64,000 bases of DNA from DSOI01 sp041394885 (GCA_041394885.1 JAWKHI010000029.1:21946-85945); one strand, 5' to 3'; shown: positions 40,159 through 49,392, counted from the first letter of the stretch. Notes: generated by a model from the letters alone, not told the origin. Numbers and translations: made by a program.

Positions 40159-40953
40159 TCAGTGATGCCCGCCGGCGGCCGGTGCCGGTGCCGCCACCGG
40201 TTGTGGATCGTCATCGGGATCCGGCTTGGGCGGGTCCAGGTATCGCACGATCACCGAGATCCGGCGATTGTTGGCCGCATTGGGATCCTCTTCCACACGC
40301 AATCGCCGGTCCGCGAAACCGCGCACCTGCGTCACTTGCCCCTGCCGTAGGCCATTCGCCTCCATCAGCTTGCGGGCTGCATTGGCGCGGTCCACCGACA
40401 ACTCCCAGTTCGTGTAGCCGTCGGCGGAGTTGAACGGACGCGCATCGGTGTGTCCCTCAATCAGGATATGGTTGGGTAGCTCGCCCAACTGCTGCGCCAG
40501 CAAGTTCAGCATCTCTTCCCCCTGGTCCGACGGCTGGAGATCGCCGCTGGCAAAGAACAAACCCTTCTCGGTCTCCAGCAGCTCGATGCGCAGCCCTTCG
40601 CCGGTCACCGTCATCGACACCTGATCCTTCAACTTATCGAACTCCGGCATCTGCTTCATGGCCTGACTGATTTCGTCCTTGAGCTTCGACAGATCCTCTT
40701 TCTTCAGCTCCAGCCCTTGCCCGGCGCCTGACATACTCGAGCCGCTCTTTTTGCCCGAGCCGGACGGATCTCTGAAGTAGGAACCCACCGCCTCCTTGAT
40801 CTGGGGCGTCGAGTTCATCAGCCACATCACCATGAAAAAGGCCATCATCGCGGTGACGAAGTCGGCGTAGGCCACCTTCCACGCGCCCCCATGATGGCCT
40901 CCGTGGCCGCTCTTCTTCTTGATGACGATTACCGGAGCTACTTCATCTGCCAT
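40159..40953 (-). CDS. motB: Flagellar motor stator protein MotB
   Basis: The 264-residue product has one N-terminal membrane helix carrying the proton-binding Asp31 (AYADFVTAMMAFFMVMWLMN), a plug/linker region rich in Gly, Ser and Lys, and a C-terminal OmpA-like peptidoglycan-binding domain (LIEGHTDARPFNS; WELSVDRANAARKLME; GFADRRLRV). MotB anchors the MotA ring to the cell wall. There are His-rich runs at both ends (SGHGGHHGG and GGHH). It starts 12 bases after motA. Confidence 0.9.
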   Translation of the reverse strand: MADEVAPVIVIKKKSGHGGHHGGAWKVAYADFVTAMMAFFMVMWLMNSTPQIKEAVGSYFRDPSGSGKKSGSSMSGAGQGLELKKEDLSKLKDEISQAMKQMPEFDKLKDQVSMTVTGEGLRIELLETEKGLFFASGDLQPSDQGEEMLNLLAQQLGELPNHILIEGHTDARPFNSADGYTNWELSVDRANAARKLMEANGLRQGQVTQVRGFADRRLRVEEDPNAANNRRISVIVRYLDPPKPDPDDDPQPVAAPAPAAGGHH

Positions 40954-40965
40954 GGCTTTTCTCCG

Positions 40966-41829
40966 CTAGGCGGCCGCGCCGCCGCCCTTGCACGCCTGTT
41001 CCATGTCCTTGAAGTTCGGCCGCACCTCGTGCGGAATCGCTCGCCGCGCAAACTCCGCGCACAGGATCGGCGCGTTTCCGCGGATGTAGGCGATCACGCC
41101 CACTCGCAGCACGTTGTAATAGGCGGATTCGGCGTCGGAAATCTTTGTCATGTTCGACGCCAGCGGCGCCAGAAACCCGTAGCACATCAGGATTCCGAGG
41201 AACGTGCCCACCAGCGCCGCGCCCACCTTGTGTCCGATTTCTTCCGGTGGACCACCCAGAGACCCCATCGTGATCACCACGCCCAGCACCGCCGCCACGA
41301 TTCCCAATCCGGGGAGGGAATCGGCCACCGCGCTCAACGCCCCGATCGGCTCGAGCGACTCACGGTGGTGCACCTCCATGTCCAGCTCCATCATCTGATC
41401 GAGCGCAAACGGATCCATCTGGCCCGAGATCGACATACGCAGCGTGTCGCAAAAAAAGTCCACCGCGTGATGGTCGGCCAGAAAGCCCGGAAACTTGTTG
41501 AATACGTCGCTTTTGTGCGGATCTTCCACGTCCGCCTCCAGCTTCGTCGCCCCGTTTTTGCGCGCCGACAGGAACAGCGCGTTCATCATCTTGAGCGTTT
41601 CGAGGTATAGGTCTTTCTTGAAGCGGCTCCCCTTCATCACGCCGATCAAGCCCTTCATCAACTTGATGATCGTGGGAAGAGGGTTTGCGATCAGCAGCGT
41701 GCCCAAAGCCGCTCCTCCGATGATTACCAATTCGGCCGGTTGAAAGAGCACCTCCAGGTGCCCGTGCTCCATCAGGTATCCACCGATGATGGCGCCAATC
41801 ACTACTACGATTCCGATAATTGCAAACAT
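40966..41829 (-). CDS. motA: Flagellar motor stator protein MotA
   Basis: The 287-residue product has the four-helix MotA fold of the E. coli length class. FAIIGIVVVIGAIIGGYLME and LVIIGGAALGTLLIA form helices 1 and 2, and ADSLPGLGIVAAVLGVVITM and YGFLAPLASNM lie in helices 3 and 4 with the conserved prolines (SLPG, APLA). The cytoplasmic loop between carries the charged residues that contact the rotor. With MotB it makes the proton channel powering rotation. No other flagellar genes are in the window, so the stator pair is separated from the main flagellar loci, or serves another proton-driven machine. Confidence 0.9.
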   Translation of the reverse strand: MFAIIGIVVVIGAIIGGYLMEHGHLEVLFQPAELVIIGGAALGTLLIANPLPTIIKLMKGLIGVMKGSRFKKDLYLETLKMMNALFLSARKNGATKLEADVEDPHKSDVFNKFPGFLADHHAVDFFCDTLRMSISGQMDPFALDQMMELDMEVHHRESLEPIGALSAVADSLPGLGIVAAVLGVVITMGSLGGPPEEIGHKVGAALVGTFLGILMCYGFLAPLASNMTKISDAESAYYNVLRVGVIAYIRGNAPILCAEFARRAIPHEVRPNFKDMEQACKGGGAAA

Positions 41830-41885
41830 GGTACCCGTAGGTACTTATCGACAATCATCCACCGATCCCGAGCACCATTCTCCGC

Positions 41886-42419
41886 TCACTTCTTCCACTC
41901 GATCGATCGCGCCACCTCGCGCAGCACCTTATCCCGTGCCTCCACCTTCGCGCGTTGGCCCTTGGCGATCAGCAGCAGCGTCTTGCCGTTGTGCTGCATC
42001 GCGAAGATGCGGATCCGGTACTCCTTCTTATCGGTTGGATGAACGAAATCGAACGTGTAAATCACCCCTGGACGCCCCGCCTCGGAAAACCCTTCCAGGT
42101 CCCCGTCCCGTTCCACCGCGATGCGAGACCCCTTGAGATCTTCACGCACGCCCTGCACGTACTCCTGCTCGGTGGTGCCCTCCACCTCTGGCGCCATCAG
42201 CCAGTAGACCTCCGGATTGTCTTCGCGGCCCGGGTCCACCTTGGCGTCGGGAGGCTGAATGGTGGCGCCGGCCGGCGCCGGTTCCGCCGTCCACCTGTCC
42301 GGCAACTGAATCTGGAATCCTACCGGGTGCCGATACCGTTTGCCCTTCGCCTGGACGGGAACCGCCGCCACCGCCATCAGAAGTGCACCAATCAGAATCG
42401 CGCGCATCGCCTCAGCCAT
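41886..42419 (-). CDS. Exported protein of unknown function
   Basis: From ATG 42419 the product has 177 residues; ATG 42407 gives an equally good signal peptide (RAILIGALLMAVAAVPVQAKG). The mature part, KRYRHPVGFQIQLPDRWTAE, PEVYWLMAPEVEGTTEQEY and GVIYTFDFVHPTDKKEYRIR, reads like a small secreted domain of the PsbP/DUF1795-type fold, but the family is not certain. The start overlaps the ychF stop by eight bases, so it is probably translated from the same message. Confidence 0.68.
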   Translation of the reverse strand: MAEAMRAILIGALLMAVAAVPVQAKGKRYRHPVGFQIQLPDRWTAEPAPAGATIQPPDAKVDPGREDNPEVYWLMAPEVEGTTEQEYVQGVREDLKGSRIAVERDGDLEGFSEAGRPGVIYTFDFVHPTDKKEYRIRIFAMQHNGKTLLLIAKGQRAKVEARDKVLREVARSIEWKK

Positions 42420-43497
42420 GACGGATGACCAGCACGTCACCGTCCTTGACAATGTACTCTTTTCCTTCCAGCCGCAACAAGGGCTTGCCGCGAAGCCCCG
42501 CATAGCCGCCGTGCTCCACCAGATCACTCCAGTTCACCGTTTCGGCGCGAATGAACTTCTTCTCGAAGTCCGAGTGAATCGCTCCGGCCGCTTTCACCGC
42601 CGTGCTGTTTTTCGGAATCGTCCAGGCGCGCACCTCGGTGTCGCCCGCCGTCAGAAACGACATCAACCCCAGCAGATCGTAGGTGCGCTCGATGAAGCGG
42701 TGCAGGCCGGGCTCCTTCAATCCGTAGCTCTCCATGATTTCGGCCGTCATCGCGTCGCGATCCTCCCCGGTGAGTTCGGCCAACTCCGCCTCGATCTTGC
42801 CACACACCGCCGTGATCGCCGTATTGGGGCGCTGGCCGAGCGGGCCATCCCGAAACTGCTGCTCAACCTCGTTCAGCCGCGGTGCGTCCTCCTCGCCCAG
42901 ATTCAGCACGTAGAGCATCGGCTTCTGGGAAAGGAATTGGAACCCGCGCATCCGCTTTTCATCCTCGGCGGACAGTTCCAGCCCGCGCAGCGCCTCGTTG
43001 TTCTCGAGCATCTGTTTGCAGTGCAACAGCAGCTCATGTTCTTTGTCGAGCTCGGCGTCCTTGATCTTTTTCCTGTCCTTCTCCACCCGCTCCAGGCGCT
43101 TCTCCACGACGGCGAGATCGCTGATAATCAGTTCCACGTCGATATCGTCGGCATCCCGCAGCGGATCGATCGTGGTCTTTTCATGCGGCACCGTGTCGTC
43201 TTCGAAAATGCGCAAAACGTGCGCCAACGCGTCCGCCACTCGCATGCTCGCCAGGTAGCTGGGGTCGCGAAGAGCTTCCTTGGAGATCGCCGGAAAATCG
43301 AGGTACTCCACCGTGGCGTAGGTCACCTTCGGAGGCTGAAACACTTTCGCCAGCGCCTCCAGACGGGGGTCCGGAACCTTGGCCATGCCGATACGCGCCT
43401 CCTTGGTCCCGATCCTCGCCTGCTCGTGGACGCCCGTGAGAATCGTGAACAAGGATGACTTGCCTACCATGGGCAGGCCGATAATTGCTGTTTTCAT
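42412..43497 (-). CDS. ychF: Redox-regulated P-loop ATPase YchF
   Basis: The 361-residue product is full-length for YchF, an Obg-family protein that hydrolyses ATP rather than GTP and associates with ribosomes and stress responses. Seen: P-loop GLPMVGKSS at the N terminus, the noncanonical base-recognition motif NLGEE where GTPases have NKxD, and the C-terminal TGS-like domain with FFTAG-type region LGLMSFLTAGDTEVRAWTI and FIRAETVNWSDL. The P-loop has Met in place of the usual Asn (GxPNVGKS), a mild departure. Confidence 0.93.
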   Translation of the reverse strand: MKTAIIGLPMVGKSSLFTILTGVHEQARIGTKEARIGMAKVPDPRLEALAKVFQPPKVTYATVEYLDFPAISKEALRDPSYLASMRVADALAHVLRIFEDDTVPHEKTTIDPLRDADDIDVELIISDLAVVEKRLERVEKDRKKIKDAELDKEHELLLHCKQMLENNEALRGLELSAEDEKRMRGFQFLSQKPMLYVLNLGEEDAPRLNEVEQQFRDGPLGQRPNTAITAVCGKIEAELAELTGEDRDAMTAEIMESYGLKEPGLHRFIERTYDLLGLMSFLTAGDTEVRAWTIPKNSTAVKAAGAIHSDFEKKFIRAETVNWSDLVEHGGYAGLRGKPLLRLEGKEYIVKDGDVLVIRHG

Positions 43498-43524
43498 ATT
43501 TGTGATTGTCGAAACGAGGGCAAA

Positions 43525-44496
43525 CTATAAGGGTACGTCCACCAGCGTGAGAATGTCACCGAGGATCGTAGCCGCGGTGCCGGCGCCGCGCTGCGCCATC
43601 GCAAGCCGTGTGTTCACCATCACACGATGCGCGAACACCGGGATCACCAGACGCTTCACGTCGTCCGGAATCGCGTAGTCGCGGCCTTCCACCAAGGCGA
43701 GCGCCTGCGTGGCTCGATAGAGCGCTTGCGCGCCGCGCGGGCTCACGCCGAGCGTTAGCGACTCATGCGAGCGGGTGCGTTCCACCACCCTCAGCATGTA
43801 GTCCACCAGCGCTTCGTCCACCCGTATGTGCCTCACCTGCTCTTGAATGTCGAGAATCTCCCGCGCGTCGATCACTCCGCCCTCGAGCCACGACGGGCGT
43901 GAGTTTTCGGTTTGACGCAGGATCTGGCGCTCGCTCACTGAGTCCGGATAGCCGATTTCGATGCGAAGCAGGAACCGGTCCAACTGCGATTCCGGCAGCG
44001 GATACGTGCCGTGGTGCTCCACCGGATTCTGTGTGGCGATCACCATGAACGGCGGATCGAGCGTGTACGACTTGCCATCGATGGTGATCTGCAATTCGTT
44101 CATCGCTTCGAGCAGCGCGCTTTGCGTTTTCGGCGTGGCGCGATTGATTTCGTCGGCGAGCAAAAAATTGGTGAAGATCGGCCCCGGCTTGAATTCGAAC
44201 TCGCGGGACTGTGCGTTGTAGAGCGTTACGCCAAGCACGTCGCCCGGCAGCATGTCCGCCGTGAATTGGAGCCGGTGAAACTGGCAGCGGACCGCGCGCG
44301 CCAGCGAGTGCGCCAGGGTCGTTTTTCCCACTCCAGGAACGTCTTCGATCAGCAGGTGGCCCTTGGCCAACAGGCAAACCAACGACAAACGGATCGCTTC
44401 CGCCTTGCCGCGGATGGCTTCCGCGAGCGACGCTTCGAGGGCGCGGACGCGCGCGGCGGCGGTGTCGAGATCGGACGCCGTCTCTCGTTGGACCAT
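43525..44496 (-). CDS. MoxR family AAA+ ATPase
   Basis: The 323-residue product is a MoxR-type chaperone ATPase: Walker A EDVPGVGKTT (residues 51-60), Walker B FLLADEINRA (D115, E116), TQNPVEHHGTYPLPESQLDRF with sensor 1 and the arginine region, and the C-terminal lid SPRGAQALYRATQALALV. MoxR proteins usually help mature metal- or VWA-containing proteins, with DUF58 partners nearby; none is in this window. I chose the ATG at 44496 because the family alignment begins there; an in-frame ATG at 44631 would add a low-complexity Arg-rich stretch. The 50 bases to the divergent YkgJ gene leave little promoter space. Confidence 0.88.
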   Translation of the reverse strand: MVQRETASDLDTAAARVRALEASLAEAIRGKAEAIRLSLVCLLAKGHLLIEDVPGVGKTTLAHSLARAVRCQFHRLQFTADMLPGDVLGVTLYNAQSREFEFKPGPIFTNFLLADEINRATPKTQSALLEAMNELQITIDGKSYTLDPPFMVIATQNPVEHHGTYPLPESQLDRFLLRIEIGYPDSVSERQILRQTENSRPSWLEGGVIDAREILDIQEQVRHIRVDEALVDYMLRVVERTRSHESLTLGVSPRGAQALYRATQALALVEGRDYAIPDDVKRLVIPVFAHRVMVNTRLAMAQRGAGTAATILGDILTLVDVPL

Positions 44497-44546
44497 CTTT
44501 TGTTCATGATAGCAGCAGGCTTGCCGATCGCTGCTAAATTGAAAGC

Positions 44547-45116
44547 TTGGACGAGTCCACATTATTGCGGATCCTGGACGACGCCACGGCCGAGGCCCAG
44601 CGCCGCGCCCAGGGCGGAATCCTCTGCGCACCCGGATGTGGCGAGTGCTGCCACCGGATGTTCGCCATCGCCGCCGTCGACGCCGAACGTCTCCATCGCG
44701 GTCTGGCGCAACTGGAACAAAGCGACCCGGCGCAAGCGGCGGCTATTCGCGAACGGGCGAGGAAAGCCTGGGATCGGGTGAAGATGGACTTCCCCGGCGA
44801 CGCCGCCACTGGCCTGCTCACTGGCAATGAAGAGTGGCGGGACTGGTTCTGGGCCCGCACCCAAGGGGTGCCCTGTCCCGTGCAGGACCCGGAAACACAA
44901 GCCTGCTCCATGCATGAACACCGGACCGCGGCCTGCCGCTTGTATGGCCCGTTGCTGCGCATCGGCGGCGATTGGAGCGGCCCGTGTCCGAAATGCTACC
45001 CAGGCTTGTCGCGCGCCGAAATCGAGCCACTCGCGGTCACGGTGGAAGGGGACCCCGGGGATTGGGGCGAGCCCGCCGCCGAGACCGTAATCGCGGCCGC
45101 CATTGCACTGCGCTAG
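44547..45116 (+). CDS. YkgJ family cysteine-cluster protein
   Basis: The 189-residue product has the YkgJ metal motif CAPGCGECC (Cys 27, 31, 34, 35) and a second set in RTAACRLYGPLL and SGPCPKCYPG. These Cys-rich proteins bind zinc or an Fe-S cluster and are thought to act in metal handling; the exact job is unknown. The start is TTG at 44547; no ATG precedes the conserved Cys. It is divergent from moxR. Confidence 0.78.
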   Translation: MDESTLLRILDDATAEAQRRAQGGILCAPGCGECCHRMFAIAAVDAERLHRGLAQLEQSDPAQAAAIRERARKAWDRVKMDFPGDAATGLLTGNEEWRDWFWARTQGVPCPVQDPETQACSMHEHRTAACRLYGPLLRIGGDWSGPCPKCYPGLSRAEIEPLAVTVEGDPGDWGEPAAETVIAAAIALR

Positions 45117-45136
45117 GATGAAAGCATTCCGCTTTT

Positions 45137-46972
45137 ATGCGCTTCGCTCTGCGGGTCTTCACGGGAATCGTTTCGGCAACACTCTGTCTGGCCGCCGACT
45201 GTTCGTTCCGCGCTGAACCGGAACGCTTCCTCGGCCGCGAGGCGTCGGCCCGGCGTGCTGTCTCGGACGCATTCCCGAAACTCCGCACCTTGGCACAGGG
45301 CCACACCGTCGACCCGGTTGGCGTGCCTCGCATCAATCTCATTGACGAGGCGATCTTCGGCGAACTCGCTAAACTCGGCGTTCCATCGGCGCGGTTGTCC
45401 GGCGATGAAGTGTTTCTCCGCCGCGTCTCCTACGATCTCACCGGACGCCCTCCCACTCCGGAAAGGATACGGGCGTTTCTCGAGGACTCCAATCCGGAAA
45501 AGCGCGCCTCGGTCATTCACGAGTTACTGAACTCGCAGGAGTTCGTCGACAAGTGGACCATGTGGCTCGGAGACCTGTTTCAAAACGTGGTCTTCCCTCA
45601 GAACTTCGATCGCCAGTACGCAGGCCGGAACGCCTTCTACTTTTGGATGGTAGCCTCGGTGGCCGACGGCAAATCGCTGCGCGATATGGCCCTCGAGGCC
45701 GTGGGCGGCCAAGGCAACAGCTACGATTCCGAGACCGGAGGTGTGAATTTCGTCCTCAACGGAATTAGCGCCACAGGCCCTGTGCAGGACACCTACGACA
45801 GCATGGCGAAGGTGACCGCCCAAACCTTCCTCGGCATGTCGCACTATGACTGTCTGTTATGTCATGACGGTCGCCGGCATCTGGATCTGGTGAGCGCTTG
45901 GGGCGCCCAATCCACGCGCCTGGACGCCCAGCGCATGGCCGCGTTCTTCGCGCGGACCACCTTCGCCAAGCCGCGCGTGGCATCCACCGATCGCTACTAC
46001 AACAGCTACAACGTCGCCGAAGCCGACCGTGGCGTCTATTCACTCAGCACCAATTTCGGGAACAGGCCCGATCGTGTACCATTCGACGGCAACCCGATCC
46101 TCGCGCCCGAATACCGCGACGGCCGTAAGCCGGACGAGGGCCAAGGTCTGCGCGCTGCCTTCGCGCGGATGATGGTGGACGACCCGATGTTTGCCATCAA
46201 TTTCGCCAACCGCCTTTGGCGCGAAATGTTCACCATCGGGCTGGTGGAACCGGTGGATGCGCTGGACCCGGCGCGGCTCGATCCCGCCAATCCGCCCCCT
46301 GAGCCTTGGTCCCTGCAAGCCACACACCCGGAGTTGCTGCGGAAACTGGCCGGAGAGTTGGCCGCGCGCAACTTCAACCTGCGCGAGTTTCTCCGGCTAC
46401 TCGCGGAGTCTTCCGCCTACCAGTTGAGTTCGCGATACGACGACACATGGAAGCTCGATTACGTGCCCTTGTTCGCGCGGCATTTTCCACGGCGGCTGGA
46501 GGGCGAGGAGGTACACGATACCATCGTCCAGGCAACGGGCATTCAAACTCCGTACGTGCTCCGCGACCTCCCGTCCACGCCATGGGCCATGCAGTTGCCG
46601 GACCCGATCGAGCCCCGTAACGATGGCGCTGCGTTCCGCTTCATGACGCCGTTTTTCCGGGGCAATCGCGATTCGTTTTTCCGTATTCAGGATGGATCCA
46701 TTCAACAGCAGCTCGCCTTGATGAACGACACGTGGGTGGTGAACCGGCTCCGTGCGAGCGCGTCGGGGAAATTACGCGCCGTCGCTGCGATCGAGAGTGA
46801 TGACGAAGCGGTTGACGAGCTCTTCCTGCTGCTGCTCCAGCGGACGCCGGACTTGCGCGAGAAGTCCGTGGCGCTCGCCTTCCTCTCCAGGGCCGCCGGC
46901 CGGCGCACCGAGTTCATCGAGGATCTTGCCTGGGGTTTGGTGAACAAGACTGACTTTCTGTTCAACTACTGA
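45137..46972 (+). CDS. Exported DUF1549/DUF1553 protein without N-terminal cytochrome domain
   Basis: The 611-residue product has a signal peptide (RFALRVFTGIVSATLCLAAD), then DUF1549 (VFLRRVSYDLTGRPPTPERI; IHELLNSQEFVDKWTMWLG) and, after a single CLLCHDGRRHLD motif, DUF1553 (INFANRLWREMFTIGLVEP; MQLPDPIEPRNDGA). It is about 450 residues shorter than the protein at 22268, lacking the N-terminal haem domain and the beta-sandwich insert. The lone CxxCH could still bind haem. The DUF1501 partner follows six bases later. Function in polymer degradation is suspected from genomic context only. Confidence 0.82.
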   Translation: MRFALRVFTGIVSATLCLAADCSFRAEPERFLGREASARRAVSDAFPKLRTLAQGHTVDPVGVPRINLIDEAIFGELAKLGVPSARLSGDEVFLRRVSYDLTGRPPTPERIRAFLEDSNPEKRASVIHELLNSQEFVDKWTMWLGDLFQNVVFPQNFDRQYAGRNAFYFWMVASVADGKSLRDMALEAVGGQGNSYDSETGGVNFVLNGISATGPVQDTYDSMAKVTAQTFLGMSHYDCLLCHDGRRHLDLVSAWGAQSTRLDAQRMAAFFARTTFAKPRVASTDRYYNSYNVAEADRGVYSLSTNFGNRPDRVPFDGNPILAPEYRDGRKPDEGQGLRAAFARMMVDDPMFAINFANRLWREMFTIGLVEPVDALDPARLDPANPPPEPWSLQATHPELLRKLAGELAARNFNLREFLRLLAESSAYQLSSRYDDTWKLDYVPLFARHFPRRLEGEEVHDTIVQATGIQTPYVLRDLPSTPWAMQLPDPIEPRNDGAAFRFMTPFFRGNRDSFFRIQDGSIQQQLALMNDTWVVNRLRASASGKLRAVAAIESDDEAVDELFLLLLQRTPDLREKSVALAFLSRAAGRRTEFIEDLAWGLVNKTDFLFNY

Positions 46973-46978
46973 GCTGCC

Positions 46979-48352
46979 ATGAAAGATCGCTTTGGATTCC
47001 AACTGACGCCGGGCGGGCCGGGATTCTGGCAGCGCCCAGCCTATTCGCGGCGCGTCCTGTTTCGCCATGCCTCGACGGCGCTCGCCGGGTGTTTTCACTT
47101 GCCCCTGGCCGCGCCCATCTTGCGCGGTGAGACGGTCACGCGCGCCGCCGTGGCGGCCAGGAACACCGCCAGACAGTGTATCTTCGTTCTGCTGGAGGGC
47201 GGCCCCAGCCAGATCGATACGTTCGATCTCAAAGAGGGTGCGTGGACGCCGAAGGAACTCCAGCCCACCGAATTCAATGGCGTCAAATGGCCGCGAGGTA
47301 TACTGCCGAAGCTGGGCGATCAATTGGGCTCCTTGGCGATCGTGCGATCGGGGCGTGCCTGGGCCGCCGTGCACGTGCTGGCGCAGGTGTGGGCGCAGAT
47401 CGGCCGCAACCCCACCGCCGCCACATCGCGGATCGCGCCGCATATCGGATCGGTGGTGTCGCTCGAAAAGACCACCGCGGAGTCCACCTTGCCCGGTTTC
47501 GTCTCCATGAATGCCTCGAGCGGGATTGGCAACGGGTGGCTGGCGCCCGCGCATGCACCGTTTTTCACCACGCCCGGCGGCGGAGGCTTGACCAACTCCC
47601 GTCATTCGCTGGGAGCGGATCGGTTCGGACGGCGTTACGACCTCCTGCTCCAACTGGACGCCGACCTCCGCGAACGGGACTCGCTCGGCGCGGCTCCCTA
47701 CCAGACACAGGCTTTCAATCTCGCCGCGCGCCAGTTGATCTACAACGATAAGATCGACGACATCTTCACCTTCACAGCGGACGAACGGGCGCGGTATGGG
47801 TCCACTACTTTCGGCAACTGCTGCATCGCCGCGCGCAACATGCTCCGCGCCCGCTCCGGCGTACGATTCATCCAGATTCGCCAAGGCGGCTGGGACAATC
47901 ACGAGAATATCTGGCAGCCCAATGCCGGTCACTTCGCCCGGGCGAGAGAACTCGACAACGGCCTGGGTACGCTGTTGGCGGATCTCGGGGCCGATGGACT
48001 TCTCGACGAGACCATCGTGGTGGCGATGGGCGAATTCGGGCGCACCACCGGAAACTTGAATCCGCAAAAAGGCCGGGATCACCTGCTCCAGCATTCCTTC
48101 CTGGTGGCCGGCGCCGGTGTACGCGGCGGGCGCGCCATCGGCTCCACGAACGCGGCTGGTAGCGCGACGCTCGATCCGGGATGGTCCCGCCAGCGAGACG
48201 TGCGTCCGGAAGATGTGGAGGCGACGATCTACTCGGCTCTGGGAATTGACTGGACCACCGTTAGGCGCGACGATCCCACGGGCCGCGGCTTCGAGTACGT
48301 GCCCGATGCTCAGAAGGACAAGTACGGTCCAATCCACGAACTCTGGGATTGA
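46979..48352 (+). CDS. DUF1501 family protein
   Basis: The 457-residue product starts with a leader-like segment (SRRVLFRHASTALAGCFHLP) and has the DUF1501 marks CIFVLLEGGPSQIDTFDLKE, GVRFIQIRQGGWDNHENIW, IVVAMGEFGRTTGNLNPQ and GRDHLLQHSFLVAGAGVRGG. It is a divergent relative of the protein at 25441 and again follows a DUF1549/DUF1553 gene, here by six bases. The leader has RR but the preceding N-terminal extension is long, so the Tat call is uncertain. Metal-dependent hydrolase activity is possible from the superfamily but unproven. Confidence 0.84.
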   Translation: MKDRFGFQLTPGGPGFWQRPAYSRRVLFRHASTALAGCFHLPLAAPILRGETVTRAAVAARNTARQCIFVLLEGGPSQIDTFDLKEGAWTPKELQPTEFNGVKWPRGILPKLGDQLGSLAIVRSGRAWAAVHVLAQVWAQIGRNPTAATSRIAPHIGSVVSLEKTTAESTLPGFVSMNASSGIGNGWLAPAHAPFFTTPGGGGLTNSRHSLGADRFGRRYDLLLQLDADLRERDSLGAAPYQTQAFNLAARQLIYNDKIDDIFTFTADERARYGSTTFGNCCIAARNMLRARSGVRFIQIRQGGWDNHENIWQPNAGHFARARELDNGLGTLLADLGADGLLDETIVVAMGEFGRTTGNLNPQKGRDHLLQHSFLVAGAGVRGGRAIGSTNAAGSATLDPGWSRQRDVRPEDVEATIYSALGIDWTTVRRDDPTGRGFEYVPDAQKDKYGPIHELWD

Positions 48353-48361
48353 CCCCCACCG

Positions 48362-48784
48362 CTAGGGCGTCTGCCGCGCGCGATCCCCGGGCATGAGCCC
48401 CACGTTCGTTACTCCGGCGCCGCGGGCGATGTCGATCACTTGGGCCACGTGGCTGAACTCGATCGCCGGTTCGGCGTCGATGAACATCACACCGTCCGCG
48501 CGTCCCTGAAAAATCGAAAGAAGTTTCGGGTGCAGATCGCCCGCCGCTACGGGCTGTCGATTCAATTCGAGGCGGCCGTCGCCCTTGATGAACACCACGA
48601 TGTGGCGGGGATCCACCGGCGCCGGCGCGGAGTCCGGCGAGGGCTGCGGGACTTGAGAGGGCAGCCCCACCGGCTTCATCGGTACGATCACCAGAAACAT
48701 GATGATCAGCACCAGTAGGACGTCGATCATCGGTGTGATGTTGATCTCGGCCTTAATGCCGGATCCGCCGAGGTTCATTCCCAT
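48362..48784 (-). CDS. ExbD/TolR-type biopolymer transport protein
   Basis: The 140-residue product has the ExbD/TolR start: a short cytoplasmic N terminus (KAEINITPMIDVLLVLIIMF) whose helix holds the essential Asp, then a periplasmic domain ending VIDIARGAGVTNVGLMPG. ExbD with ExbB energises TonB. No exbB is adjacent, so it is an orphan here, although four Oar/TonB-dependent proteins lie in the window. It is convergent with the DUF1501 gene. The start is uncertain: 48784 or 48778 fit the family, while 48829 adds a non-family stretch and would nearly touch the divergent DJ-1 gene. Confidence 0.82.
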   Translation of the reverse strand: MGMNLGGSGIKAEINITPMIDVLLVLIIMFLVIVPMKPVGLPSQVPQPSPDSAPAPVDPRHIVVFIKGDGRLELNRQPVAAGDLHPKLLSIFQGRADGVMFIDAEPAIEFSHVAQVIDIARGAGVTNVGLMPGDRARQTP

Positions 48785-48837
48785 GCCAGCATAGACAGCG
48801 GTGTCGCGGAGAAAGTTCCCGGGTACCATGGGAACTG

Positions 48838-49392
48838 ATGAGCAAACGGATCCTGATCGTCACCGGCGACGCCGGAGAAGGCTATGAGGCCTGGTATGCG
48901 ATTCATCGCTTCCAGGAAGAGGGCATGGAGGCGGTGGTCGCCTCTACCAGCGCGCGGCGGATGCATATGGTGATGCACGATTTCGAACCGGGCTGGGAGA
49001 CCTACATCGAGCGCCCCGGCTACGGTGTAACCGCGTCGGTGGGCTTCGACGATGTAGATCCGGCTCGCTTCGACGCGCTGCTCGTTCTCGGTGGGCGCGC
49101 ACCCGAATATCTTCGTCACAACGAGAAGCTGCTCTCGATTGTGCGGGCGATGGACGGGGCGGGGAAGTGGATCTTCTCCATCTGCCATGGCATTCAGGTT
49201 CTGGCGGCGGCGGGGATTGTCGAGGGCCGCACGGTAACCTGCTACGAGCACGTACGGATCGAGGTGGCTCTGAGCAAGGGGCGGTGGGACTCGCGGCAGG
49301 CGGTGCGCGATGGACGCATGGTCACCGCTCAGACCTGGGAGTCCCACCCGGAGTTCTATCGCGAAGTGATGCAGTGCCTGCGCGAGGGGTGA
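48838..49392 (+). CDS. DJ-1/PfpI family protein
   Basis: The 184-residue product is a class I glutamine amidotransferase-like fold with the nucleophile-elbow Cys116-His117 in WIFSICHGIQVLAAA and the conserved Glu14 (GDAGEGYE) that polarises the Cys. Members act as peptidases, deglycases or stress proteins; the activity is not predictable. It stands alone between the divergent exbD and the convergent end of the glycan operon. Confidence 0.86.
   Translation: MSKRILIVTGDAGEGYEAWYAIHRFQEEGMEAVVASTSARRMHMVMHDFEPGWETYIERPGYGVTASVGFDDVDPARFDALLVLGGRAPEYLRHNEKLLSIVRAMDGAGKWIFSICHGIQVLAAAGIVEGRTVTCYEHVRIEVALSKGRWDSRQAVRDGRMVTAQTWESHPEFYREVMQCLREG

Noticed and set aside
46772..48337. 521-codon minus-strand frame opposite the DUF1501 gene
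   Set aside because: Antisense shadow; the plus strand carries conserved DUF1501 motifs and an operon partner.
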